DNA of 64,000 nt. It comes from Larus michahellis (lineage: Eukaryota; Chordata; Aves; Charadriiformes; Laridae). The notes under the pieces were generated by a model. The model was not told the DNA's origin. It saw nothing but the letters and a program-made list of their open reading frames with translations, and did not search any database. The stretch covers positions 2,046,001 to 2,110,000 of the forward strand of contig NC_133914.1 in the NCBI RefSeq assembly GCF_964199755.1. Direction: 5' to 3'. This document shows, one piece after another, positions 1-11,600 of this stretch (position 1 is its first letter; every line of letters starts with the position of its first letter). The translations under genes and the position numbers were made by a program.

Positions 1-2473
1 ACACGGACGACACGGCCATGAGCAGGTCGGTGGTGCAGTCCCTGCTAGCCAAGCGAGAGTTTGATGAAGTTGATATGGCCAAGAGGTAAGGACTGCAGAC
101 AGCTTCAGAGGGCAGGGTGTTGACATTTACTAGCGATGGCAAAACTTTCTTAAGAGTCAGCAATCGCTGTAATTTTCCGTGAAAGGGGGCAGGGGGTAAG
201 GCAAAATCATTGTTAATTTGTGGAGGAAAAAAATCAGAAAAGCTGTGGCTAATTCTGTAATTTATTATGCACTTTGCACTGTCCTGGAACGTGCAGCAGC
301 ATTAGCTTTCATGTGGGTTCAGAGTCTGCTTGGAAATGAAGCAGGATGGGACGTGCTGTATTGCAGCCATGTATGTGTATTCACCTTTGAGGAAGATAAA
401 GTGCAGAAATTTCAGAAGCATTTCCTTTCATGTTTTATTTGTTGCTATTTATGTTTGTACTTCCCTTAATTTAGTTAGTGAATATTAGTGAGGTCAGCTT
501 CAGTTTGTTTATGATCTGTTTCCCTTTTGAATCCGCAGGCCTGGTAGCATTTGGTTCCACTTAAGGGAGAACATTTATTTGTTTAGAAAACTCTTCCACT
601 GAACTTGAACAAAAGACTTTCTCTGTGGTTGTGACCCACGGAAACGTTTCCAGTTTGCTTCTATTTTAAGGCAAAGTTGAGAGGGAAGCAAGTGGGTTGA
701 GAAAGGTGATGTTTAGACACCCTTTCCTCCTTTCACACCAGTTTTTGGGAATCAGATTCTTTCCCTACAGAACTGAATCACTTGAACCCTGGCTGTCGCT
801 GAGTGATCCATGTGTTATTAATTCACTTCATCAAGTGGCTTTATGCAGCCTCTTTACAAACTTTAATAATGGACCAAATATCCCATGTATTTTTTCTCAC
901 CTGCATAACCGCCGCTCTCTTGCCCATGCCAGGTTTGCTGAGGAGTACAAGAAGGAACCCAACCGGGGCTATGGGATGGCCGTTGTCAATGTCTTCAAGA
1001 AGCTCCTGAGCCCCAAGTGCAATGATGTGTTTGAACCAGCAAGAGCCCAGTTTAACGGGAAAGGCTCCTACGGCAATGGCGGTGCCATGAGGGTGGCAGG
1101 CATCTCACTGGTGTATTCTGATGTCCAGGATGTTAAGAAGGTACTGTTCATGGCTGTTTTGGGCTCCTCGGCTCTTAGAGTCCCTGCTGTCAGGCAAGTC
1201 TCACCGTGATCTCTCAGGCAGGTTTGCTAACGGCGTGTTTTCATTCGCAGTTTGCAAAGCTGAGTGCTGAGTTAACCCATGCCAACTCCTTGGGCTACAA
1301 CGGGGCCATCCTGCAGGCCCTGGCTGTGCATCTGGCCCTGCAGGGAGAGCTCAGCAAGGAGACCTTCCTGGAGCAGCTCATTAGCCACATGGAAGACGTA
1401 GAGGCAGATGATAAGTCTCTTACTGATGCCCGAACGTAAGTAGCTGTGAGGAGCACTAACTCTGCTGTGTACAGTTTATTGTGGCTCTTCACGTTCTCTC
1501 TTTTTCATTGTACTCTTGTTTCCAGGCTGGGATTTGAAGATTTACCGTTTTCGAGGCGTCTAAAGAAAATAAAGGAATTCTTGGAACTCAGCAGTGTTCC
1601 CAAAGCAGATGTGTTGTTTGAATTAGGTAAGTACCTTTCTTACTGGAAGCATGAGGAAAGAAAGCGCTGGAAGCAGGGCTAACTCAGCAAGCCTGGCTGA
1701 TGTGTCCTCCCCCAGAGGCCACATCGACCTCTGCTGTCTGTCAGGCAGAGAAGGTGCTGGACAGGCTGCCTGTGCTCACCAGTCAGTAATTCTCTTGATC
1801 TTGACCCTCTGTATTGGTGGGGGAAAAAATGTCCTGCTAAGAAAAACTTATCATGAGTAGTGTTTCTTAATATTCTAAGATTTCTTGTTTGTCTTAACGG
1901 CTATTGGATCTTAATGTTGGATGGGAACGGTTAGATGTGTATTGCCAGAGGGGACTGGTGTAGCTGGGAGTTGATCTCCAGGTGTGAGTAGTACTGGGGA
2001 GCTATGGGGAAATTTCTCTTCTAGGATGCAAACTTTTGCACCTCGTCATGATAAAATCAGTGATACTGGTGTTGAAAGTAACTGGCAATGGGAAGTTGTA
2101 GTCAAAGGGGAAAAGGTGCTGCTGTGGGAAGCAAGAAACAAGTGTCCTGCAGCACTGAAGGTGGTTGGTTTTGTTAACAGGGAATGGCATTGCTGCTTTG
2201 CGGTCTGTCCCTACTGCAATTTACTCCTTCTTGCGCTGTATGGACGCTGACCCGGATATTCCTGATCACTACAACAACCTGCAGAGGACCATCATCTACT
2301 GTATCTCTCTGGGTGGAGACACAGATACCATTGCTACCATGGCAGGAGCCATTGCAGGGGCTTATTATGGGGAGGAGCAGATACCCCCGAGTTGGGAGCA
2401 GAGCTGTGAAGCTTTTCAAGAGACACAGAAGCTGGCAAATAGCTTGTATGAACTCTACTGCCAGCGGCTCTGA
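1..2473 (+). CDS. ADPRS: ADPRS (ARH3), ADP-ribosylserine hydrolase, 3' five coding exons (5' truncated by window edge)
   Basis: Exons seen: 1-85, 933-1140, 1251-1435, 1526-1626 and 2181-2473 (stop TGA 2471-2473). All junctions are GT-AG and phases join without a break; the first full codon is at 3. The translation (289 residues) matches ARH3 throughout. If the first Thr is T76 as in human, numbering stays in step: T76-D77-D78 at the window edge, G147-S148-Y149 at 1063-1071, H182 at 1278, and D314, D316, T317 at 2318-2329. These are known Mg2+ and ADP-ribose contacts of the family. The implied full length is 364 aa, against 363 in human. The enzyme is metal-dependent and removes ADP-ribose from serine after PARP1/HPF1 signalling; it also cleaves poly(ADP-ribose) and O-acetyl-ADP-ribose, in nucleus, cytosol and mitochondria. 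The upstream exon(s) with the catalytic Glu (E41 in human) lie outside the window. Identification is very secure. Confidence 0.97.
86..932 (+). other. ADPRS: ADPRS intron
   Basis: It runs from donor GTAAGG at 86 to the CAG acceptor ending at 932. It is AT-richer than the exons. I see no repeat or hidden exon in it. Confidence 0.9.
1627..2180 (+). other. ADPRS: ADPRS last intron
   Basis: Donor GTAAGT at 1627 and acceptor AACAG ending at 2180. The phase (one base of a Gly codon before, two after) is consistent with the protein. Nothing else is recognisable inside. Confidence 0.9.
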
Positions 2474-2980
2474 GCTCCAAGGGGAGCGTGTTTTCTGAAG
2501 GCAACGCGGGTGGTCACCTCTGCATTTCTGGTGAGAAATCGTGGTGGATCCACGCCATCTGGAGACGCCAGCGAGGTACCATCTGAGAAAGACGCCTGCT
2601 GCTGTGAGTTGAGAGCTGGAAGCATGAGCCGGTTTGGAAGAGAAGGGGACATGCCCTTCAGTTGGGGTTCAGCTGGGAAGTGGCTGCATGTGGCGCCTTG
2701 GACAGTGGGTGCATCTCCTCTGAAGTGTACAGGAGCATGGAGTTTTTCATAGGATTTCTGCTTCTTGCTTTGTCCCACCCTGATGCCATTATGTCATTTT
2801 GTCATTACAGTTGCTAGATGGTGTCTGAATACACTGACTTTCTTGCTGTTTTCCGCTACTCCTGTGTGCTGTGGCCTTTGTTTCAGTTGTTAGTGGCCTG
2901 TCCTGCAGTGGCTTTGACAGGCTCCACACCCCTCTCAAAGCACCAGTTCACACTCAGATGATCAGCTAAAGGGTGTAGAC

Positions 2981-3020
2981 GGGGGTCATCAGAGAGGCAC
3001 GGGGGTCATCAGAGAGGCAC
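2981..3020 (+). repeat. Perfect 20-bp tandem duplication in the ADPRS 3' UTR
   Basis: 2981-3000 and 3001-3020 are identical 20-mers beginning GGGGGTCATC. Identity of both copies suggests a recent slip or duplication. Confidence 0.95.
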
Positions 3021-3581
3021 GTCCCTGGGAGCCCAGAGGTGTCCTGCATGGTGGTGGGGACCACCTCCTGTGCCGCGGAGTGAGGGTGCTGGAGCGCAGA
3101 CCTCCCAGGGAGGTTCGCTTCCTTAAAGGCAGGGTGAAAAGTGCCCAAGATGGGAGAAGGGATTTCTTTGCGTTCCTAGTGGCATTGTGAGAAATGCCTT
3201 TAGTGCTTGCAGATAGAATCCCAGTTGGCTCGTTGTTACTGTCGGAGGGGACGTAACTAATTACTGCTCCTTTGGTGTCCCTTGCCCTGCGATCCACCAT
3301 CCTCATCTATTGCAGTTTGTGTTTCCTTACGTAGCTGGCTACTCTACCTACTCCTTTGTTCCTAAGCCGTGCCGCCTGCGGTGTTATTGCTGTCCTGTCT
3401 ATGTCCAGAGCACTGAGTGAGGTTGCTGTTTAAATCTGTGGGTGGAGATAGTTGTGAACCTGTGTTACGCAAGGATCGAATTCTGGGTTCTGCTGCAGTC
3501 AGTGACTAAAATGACTTCAGCAGGAAGCAGGAGTTACTTCTCACAGTTTTAAAACTTTGTACTTGGTAAGATTCATGTGAA

Positions 3582-3587
3582 AATAAA
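3582..3587 (+). terminator. ADPRS: Proximal polyadenylation signal candidate, ADPRS
   Basis: Canonical AATAAA about 1.1 kb after the stop codon, in an AT-rich stretch. Confidence 0.5.
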
Positions 3588-4371
3588 GGGAAAGGTAGGT
3601 TAATTGGGGGAGAATGTATCAGAGTTTAAAACAATTTGTGCATTTGAATCTGGTGCTGGTGGCTGAGAACATTCTAGCAAAGCTGTGTTGTTCCGGAGTT
3701 TCATGTTTAAAACCTTTGCCCAGTGGAGGTAGTCAAAAAGGGAGTAACAGCTTGGGTATGGCATGTCTAAAAGGGGTTTAAAGCTTTTTAATAATTGAAA
3801 ACAAGAAGAAAGAGAGAGGCAAGCAGTCATCATATGGAAATGCTTATAAATTTGAATGTGACAATGTAATTCTCTATAATCTCTCTAGTATTTCTTATGA
3901 CACCGGGAAGTGACGGTTCTGCTCAGAGCTCACTCCCCGTTGGCATCGGCACGTGGTGGTTGTGTGTGGGGCTGCACGCACACAGGGAGAATCTGGCTGC
4001 GATGGCTCCAGTTTCTCCCGAACTCGCCTTCCTTCAAGTGCCAGTCTTCTTTGTGATGCTTTAACGGGTTTTCTTTGTATAAATGAATATCTTGTCCTGA
4101 GAACATGTGGAATTTTGGTCTATCGTATATTTATGTCTTGTGCTGCAGATCTGAGATGTAAAATGTCAGGTTTTCCACATTATTCTGCCAGAGGTGTGAA
4201 CATATTCACGGAATTATTTAAAAGAAGATGCTTTCTTTTTAAAGCAGCTTTATAACTTTAAATGTGTGGAACTCATGAAGAGCAGAAGTGCTCCTGTTTA
4301 CAAAATACAGCTCATTTTAGGCCAGAATTTAAATGTGTACTAAAACATTTAGCTCTGACTTCTTGGAAAGA

Positions 4372-4377
4372 AATAAA
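4372..4377 (+). terminator. ADPRS: Distal polyadenylation signal candidate, ADPRS
   Basis: Canonical AATAAA, followed from about 4395 by T/G-rich sequence (TTGTCTTTTC) that would serve as a downstream element. Confidence 0.55.
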
Positions 4378-4395
4378 ATCACTTAGCTATCTTTG

Positions 4396-5525
4396 TTAAT
4401 GAGCCACTGCTCCTTGTCTTTTCATTCAAGTCATGAAGTTGTGCTCCCAAACGAAATGACAAGAGGAGTTGTTTGAAAACCTCGGGGCTATTTCTCCCCA
4501 CCCCACACTGCAGTTAAGGTTTAACCTGAAACTACTTTGTTACGGCCTCTTGAAATCTTTCTGTAGAAAGAATGGAAGCTGTTTGGTGCTGGTTAGAGAC
4601 ATCTGCAGGTAGCCGAGACTTGTGCTTCATTTGGGGTGAGTTTTAGCGCTGGAAATCTGCTGTCAAAACAACTTTCAGGTGGGCACTCTTCCCTTGTGAG
4701 CCAGTGGGGCAGCTGAAGTTTGCAAAAGCGCAGGAGTCGTGGCCTGTGTTAGCAGCGGGGCGAGTTGGCAGCATCATGGTGCGTTGCAGGGAGGTTTGCT
4801 GGAGATACCCGTTTCCTTTGCTGGTGGTTTGCAGCGGGGAAGGAGTTCGGCTGCTGGAGTCCAGCATGCGATGATCGTGCAGAGGCCGGGGAGTGCGCTG
4901 GCTCCCCGGCGACTCGCAGCAGGAGAATCGCTTGTTCTTCATACTCAGCTTCTGCAGGAGTCTGCCCCCGTGGCAGCCAGGCTCCTCTGGAAGGGCTTCA
5001 CCCGTAACAAGTAACGGCTCCTCTTCCAGATAAGAGACCAGGTAGGCAAACGTATCTTCTTCTCTGTTCTTTTTACTTTTAGTCTCTGAAGTGATTTGCT
5101 TACAGGTGATTCGCCGTTTCTCCCACGTGAGCTTGGGAGCTGACAGCTTTTGCCGCTCGGGATGCAGAGGGTGGCTCCAGACAAGGTTGTGTAATGTAGC
5201 AAAAAAAAGTGTAATGAAAAACCCGCAGAAGGGAAAGGGAATCCACAACACTTTGACTTAAATTCCTCAAATTATTAATTGCCAGTCTGGAAGGGTCTGG
5301 ATTTCATCATTTTTTAAAACTTCTGGAGATGGGAATCTTTTCCTTAATCCCAAGAAACATGCAACACCTTTTTACATAAGAATATTAATTAGCAAGCCCA
5401 TCTGCTGGGCTGCTGGGAAGAAGCGAGCTGGATTCGAGAAGGAAACAGAGTGTGAGAGGTCTCTGAATGGTCTGACGAGCGAGGCTGAGCAAGCCCGTTC
5501 GTAACAGGACAAAGGCACAGCTGAG
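4396..5525. other. Gap between the convergent ADPRS and COL8A2 3' ends
   Basis: About 1.1 kb without a recognisable gene. It is mixed composition with a GC-richer stretch at 4680-5000 and AT-rich sequence from 5260 on. A 202-aa minus-strand open frame (4643-5251) has no recognisable domain and is probably chance. Confidence 0.6.
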
Positions 5526-5529
5526 CCCA

Positions 5530-8500
5530 CCTTTTATACAATAAGTTTTATTGATGTTCTGTCAATACAATCAAGTACTGTAGTTTTAGTTCTGAAGAGA
5601 AGGCCAGTTTCTGATCACAAAAAGAGTGCATTTTAAACCAACTTTTGCTATGACAGTGCATGTAATAAGTATTTACAAAACTAAAAACCTCTATATACTA
5701 GGTTAGAAATGAAGATACTAGAGGCAAATTTAAAAAAAATAGTAAGAATTTGTATATAAAAATGCACATTGTAATGCAGTTTTCATAATTAAAAATAGAC
5801 ATACTTCATCCAACCCAACCTTCTTTATTATTGCGATTGAAACCAAAATCCCACGCGCTCACACACACGACAGAAAATAACCCTTTCTGCTGGCGAATAT
5901 CACGTACTCAGTACTCCAGAAGAAAAATTCTTCCTGACAGTGTCCGGTTTAGTGAACAGCCTCCCTCATCCTGTGCATCGTTTTTGTTTTTTTTCTCTAG
6001 CCTAACTCTATGTGCGTGTAACATCTTTGCCTTTCAATTACTGTGTAAATGTAACAGGTTATATAGCTGCGGAAGGTTGATTACGGTTTATGCTCTGCAC
6101 ATGAAGGGAAGGTGAAATTGCAAAAGAATATCTACAGCACTGAACGAGTTAATGTCTCGGTGTGGTTATAGTGAGTATTTTTGTCATTGCTTTTTGCCAG
6201 CTAGAACAAGAAGTTTTGAATAAAACAAAACAGAACAAAAAGAGATAGAATGTAGGTTAGGACACAGTATAAATAAGTCGCTTTGCTGAGTAACAGGATG
6301 AAGCTTCCACCCCGGCGCGTGGCTGGGGCAGGGGAAGCTCCCGGCCCTGCTGCAGGTAGTGTGGACGCGCTGCCGGCGGTGCCGCGGTGGGAGCCGGGCC
6401 CCGCTGCTGGCCGGGGCCCCGCGTGGCACCAGCTCCAGTTCACGGCTGTTCTCCACAGGAAAGACGCTTCGATGAAGGAGACGCAGGCCCTGTCCTCGCA
6501 CCCTCCTCCCAAACCCGGTCTTGAAGAAGACATCTGAGCTTCTGCTTTTAATTTTAGGGACTCTGTGTGGCTCCTGTTCCTGCTGGGCAATAACCCAGTA
6601 CGGTCAAAGCCCCGACACCCCCCTGCCTTCAGCAGTTAAAAACATCCAGTGGGATCAGACACTGGGGCAGCCTTTCAGCTTGAGAAACTTTCGGCTTATA
6701 TGAAACTTGCAGCTTTATGCGGAGAAAATCCCTGGGAGGGGGACAAGCCAGCCCCAGCCCCAGCCGCGCAGTAGCTGGAGCGCTGACCTTCCACCTGTAC
6801 GTTTTCCTTTTTGTGTTTCTTCATTTCGGGGATAGGTGTGTTTTTAAGAGGAAGCCCTGGATGGCAAGAGGCAGAAACGCAGGACAGGCTTAAGGAGAAA
6901 AACAAACAAGCAAACCAAAACAGAAACTGAAAAAGAAAAGTTGTTTAAGTATCTCGTACAGTCCATCTGGAGAACAATCCCAAGTCCCATTCTTGCTACA
7001 TTTCTTTGGCCATAGAACAGGCTTTAGAAAAAAATTAAGGGTAATAGTTGCTCAGCTGGTGACCAAATTGTTGCTGTTTTCTCAGGGATGTGCCTTTGCA
7101 GAGGGACACGCAGTGTAACGCACGTGGATTAACTTCAGCAGCGTGCTACTTGCCTGGGATGAGAGGAATCGCTTGGCCGTAAGTGCAAGTGGCAATGACT
7201 ATTCTACCGCCAGAAAATCTGCAAAGCAACAGGGTTCAGTTGCTCCCGTTAGCAAAGGACAGAGCAGCCGAGTGGTCCGTGTCCGTGCATACCTTTCCCA
7301 GAACCTCGTAGCGCATACTCGGCTCGATAACATTTCAAGCATTAGTGAGACAAAGTGGTAACAACAGACAAATGTGGGGTTTTTTTTTTCTTTTTCTTTT
7401 TTTAACCTAAGTCACAGATTGGCACCTGGAATATGGTGCACTTTTACAGGTACATATTGCACTAGACTTGTAAATAACATTGTTAAGTAGATAATAGCAC
7501 CGTTGTAAAATGACGGAATGGAAAGTTAGATCGAACACTATTTTTTTTCTTAATTAAAAGGTCCCCAGAGAAAGGGGGGATACCAACGCAAAAGTTTACA
7601 CATCCCGAAATAGTGAGACAGTAAAAGCAAGTTGTCCGTAAGTGGCACTTTCAAGAAAGCATAACTAAACCTTCTCTCAAACCAGGCTAGAAGCACCGTA
7701 CGCCGGCCCGGCAGAGCCATCCTTGTGGTGGCAAAGAAGATGCTCATGAGGCCCGGCACGTCTCCGGGCTGCGAAGAAACAGAGAGGACAGAACCAGCCC
7801 TTGGACTTGGCAGCAGAGGAATTAACCCGAGAGAGGATTGTTGTTCATCACAGGGATCCCGGCTTCCCTCAGCGGCTTTGGAACAGGTCATCTGTCATCC
7901 TCCCAGGTACCAACGCCTGGATGGTTTTATTCCTAAAGGTGCTGGGGGGGAAGGGTTAAAAATAATATTTACTTCTTATAAGAAGGTGCTTATGCAAAGT
8001 GTTCCACTTTTTATGATTATAAATCCAGCCACACTGAATCCGGAGTGAATCAGAGAGACTGTCTCAAAGCACAGTCTGGAAAAATAGGCATCAGTGAGAC
8101 TGGAACTTGGGCGCCTGATGGTTTGGGAAGGAAATTTCTCAATCCATCACGGATCTCTGCTGCCGTACAGGTTTGTGTGAAGTGCCTAGGACCCCTGTGC
8201 TGGTTAGCAAATACACCATCCGGTACAACAGCTGGATTTATTTAGTACTCAAAACGGGAAACAAGGGCACTTGATTATGGACCAGAAGGGTCTGCTCTTC
8301 CCAGACAACCCTCTCTGGGCCACAGAGCAGTTTACTGCGGGGCCAGATCCTTGCCATCCCAAGCGTGTTCTGTGTTTGATGTACAGTCACTAGGGTAAAA
8401 CTTATTCCAAATATGCTTTGCTGAGGAAGTCACTCCCCTCCCTGTCTTCTCCCTCCCCAAAAAAAGAAAGAAAGAAAAATAGATGTCTCCTTTCCGATTA

Positions 8501-8673
8501 CCCTCTTGACTTGTGGATCAAACAGCGTGAAGCAAGGTCCCACGACAACGGCTTGCGCGTTCTTCCCAGTGATTTTTCTTTTTTGTATTAATTTTAAAAA
8601 ACTTTTTTTATCAAAAAAAAAAAAAGACAGTTTATGGCTAAAGTGGGTGAAAAGGAAATGTGCCCAACTGCCG
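5530..8673 (-). other. COL8A2: COL8A2 3' untranslated region (extent inferred)
   Basis: About 3.1 kb downstream of the COL8A2 stop, mostly AT-rich with several minus-strand AATAAA hexamers (5547, 5824, 7926, 8237) and homopolymer tracts near 7380 and 8612. The abrupt change from 70%-plus GC exon to AT-rich sequence is typical of a long vertebrate 3' UTR. A GC-rich pocket lies at 6300-6440. Alternative polyadenylation is likely. Confidence 0.6.
5547..5552 (-). terminator. COL8A2: Distal COL8A2 polyadenylation signal candidate
   Basis: TTTATT on the given strand, so AATAAA on the minus strand. It is the most distal of several hexamers before the ADPRS side. Closer alternatives are at 5824-5829, 7926-7931 and 8237-8242. 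Confidence 0.5.
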
Positions 8674-11600
8674 TTATGTGGGGCAAAGCAGGAACCCAGA
8701 GAAGGAGGAGTGGATGTATTCCGTGGAGTACAGCCCGTTGGCCTGGTCCGAGGGCATTTGTACCCAGACTTGGTCGTTCTCCTTGAGTTCAAGCACGGCA
8801 CTGCCCGAGGCCTGGTCCAGGTAGCCCTTTTTGTACTCGTCGTAGGTGTAGGTGGCAGGCACGTTGTTCTTATAAAGCGCCACCCAAACGTTTGTCCCTT
8901 TGACATGCACGTGGTAGGCAAAGTAGTAGATGCCGGATACGGGGCAGGTGAATATCCCGGTGACTGGGTTGTAGCCGTTGTGCCCATTATACAAAGTCCG
9001 GTCGAACTTGACCGGCATGCCTGACGCCGGGAAGGGGGAGGTGAGGATGGCGGTGAAGGCTGGTGCGATCCGGGCGGAGAGCTCTCCTCGGCCGTACTGC
9101 GGCTTCCCCGGCTTGCCGTTGCCCAGCACGGCCCCCTCCACGCCACCGTCCGGCAGGTGCAGCCCCGCGATGCCCGTCTCGTCGAACACGCCGGGCGCTC
9201 CCGGCGGCCCAGGTGGCCCTGGCGGGCCCGGTGGCCCGTTCAGCCCTGGTGTTCCCGGCATTCCTGGGGGGCCAATGGGTCCGGCCATGCCGGGCTCGCC
9301 CGTCTTCCCCTCACCGGGAACCCCAGGGAGCCCAGGCTCCCCTTTCAGCCCCGGTAACCCCTGAGGCCCCATGGGACCTGCAGGTCCTTGCAAGCCCGGG
9401 ATGCCGGAGGGGCCCCTCAGCCCCGGCTGCCCCGGGATCCCTCCGTCCCCTTTCGGCCCGGGGCCGCCCGTTAATCCTGGCACCCCTGGGAGGCCGATGA
9501 ACCCCGGTTCTCCTTTCGGACCCGTTGGGCCGGGGGGTCCCTGTGACCCGGGCAGGCCCCTTTCTCCCGGCACCCCCGGCTTCCCCGCGAAGCCGTTCAG
9601 GCCCTGGTCGCCACGCATCCCCGGCATTCCCGGGGGCCCGCTCGGCCCCACATCCCCTTTGGAGCCAGGCAACCCGTGCTTGCCTGGCAGGCCCATGGAC
9701 CCCGGCGGGCCTGGTGGCCCAATGATGCCGGCAGGGCCTGGCTCACCCGGCTCCCCGTCAGCACCAGGTTCCCCCTTATCGCCGATGGCTCCCGGCACCC
9801 CCGGCTGCCCGCGGTCTCCTTTTAGGCCAGGCAAACCCGGCTTCCCGTAGCCCGTTGGGCCCGGCAAACCAGGGAGGCCACGGATGCCAGGCTCTCCCTT
9901 TGGTCCCATGGGGCCCTGTATCCCCGGCACCCCCGCAGCACCCGGGACGCCGATCCCGTCGATGCCAGGGGGTCCCCGCGGCCCCATGGGGCCGGGCTCC
10001 CCGTTGACGCCAGGCCCGCCCGGAGGGCCCATGTCGCCCTTCTCCCCCGGTGCACCCGGCAGGCCGTCGAGGCCGGGTTTTCCAACGCCGACAGGCCCTG
10101 GGGGCCCCGCGGGCCCTGGAGGGCCCCCATTCCCCCGGGGTCCTGGTAGCCCCGGCTTCCCCACACCATTTTCACCCTTCATCCCTCGCTCTCCCCGGGG
10201 ACCCGGCTCTCCTTTCGGGCCAGGCTCGCCCCGAAACCCAGGTAGGCCGGGGCCACCCTGGGGGCCTGGCTTCCCATTGACTGAGATGCCGGCCGGCCCC
10301 GGCAGCCCCGGGGGGCCGGGCAGTCCTCTTGGCCCTTGCTCTCCTCGCATGCCGGGCTCGCCCTTGGCTCCGGGCATCCCTTTCATACCCGCCTTTCCGG
10401 GGAGTCCTGGGATGCCGGGTTTCCCAATGCCTGAGAAGCCGGGGGGCCCAGCGGGCCCGGGCTGGCCGTGCATTCCCGGCTTCCCTGTGCCCGGCTTTCC
10501 CGGGTAGCCGGGGGGCCCGGGGGGTCCACGTGGGCCGGGCTTTCCTGGCGGTCCTGGCTCCCCTTTGAGGTCCATCGGCAGCAGCGGCGGCATGTCTGTG
10601 GAGAGAGGAGACACGGAGCTTTACTGGGGCGGGCGGTGGACGGCGGGGTGTGCCTGGTGCGTGATGCTCTCAGGGTGTTACAGCCAGAGGCTTCAGCGCT
10701 GCCTGGATCTGTAGTTGCGAGAGTGCCCTCCTCTAGAAATGGTTTTATTTAAACATGGCCACGGTGGCTTCCTCAGCCACTGCATCAGCAGGACTGTCTT
10801 GAGGCAAGACCTTGGCCGGAGCCCAGGGTACTAATTCAAGCCTTACTCCATCCGTCCCTGCACAGAGGGTGTCAACAAGACCAGAATTGCCGCCGGCTCT
10901 GGCAGTGGTGTTCTCTGATGACCTGCTGCGGGTTTATTTTAGGAGCTGGATTCAAACCTCCCGCTGCCTCGCTTCCCAGCAGCCTCGAAAGCACCGTGGG
11001 ATTCAGTGGCTCCTGCCTGGGCTCAGCCGAGAGGATGGCGACGGAGCGAGCCAAGACTGAGGATAATCTCTCCACCCCGTCCCTCGAGTCCAGGACCTCG
11101 GGAGACCTTTAATCCTTTTGGATTAAAAAGAAAACTCTTGGACATGTACTTGAGAGACCGAGGAGGTGGTTTGTGTATGGGTTAAGACATGCCCGCAGTG
11201 CTCCCTGGCTCGGCTCCCGTGTCCAGCAAGGCAGAGAAAAACCCACCAATAATAATAATAAAAAAAAAAAGCGCTGAGGCTGGAGGAAAAGCCAATAGCT
11301 GCAAGGGAAACGCAACCTCGGCTACATCCAAATGAGTCAGCCCAGCTGGGAATAGGCTGTAACCACTTGACATTTAAAGAATTTATAGAGGTCTTTTGCA
11401 AACGGATATAAGAAAGAAACTAATGGGCTGAGAGACTACAAAGCTGAGGAGAGCCAGATTACATGCCCACCACAGCTTGGTACTTAAAGCGCAGACGTGA
11501 GCATAAATAACTCCTTGAGGCCGGCCCAGGCAGGGTGTCGCTTCCCACGTGACACCAGGAGCGGGTGAGAAAGAATAAATCTGACAAATTCTTTTTTTTG

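Larger units (their letters stand above)
2474..4395 (+). other. ADPRS: ADPRS 3' untranslated region (extent inferred)
   Basis: The sequence after the TGA lacks coding similarity and becomes AT-rich. AATAAA hexamers at 3582 and 4372 allow a short (about 1.1 kb) and a long (about 1.9 kb) 3' UTR. Which is used cannot be told from sequence. A perfect 20-bp tandem duplication lies inside. Confidence 0.6.

Noticed and set aside
8978-10507. Plus-strand frames with Gly/Pro-rich collagen-like translations
   Set aside because: They are the complement of the COL8A2 exon. GGN-CCN repeats read as Gly-Pro in antisense.
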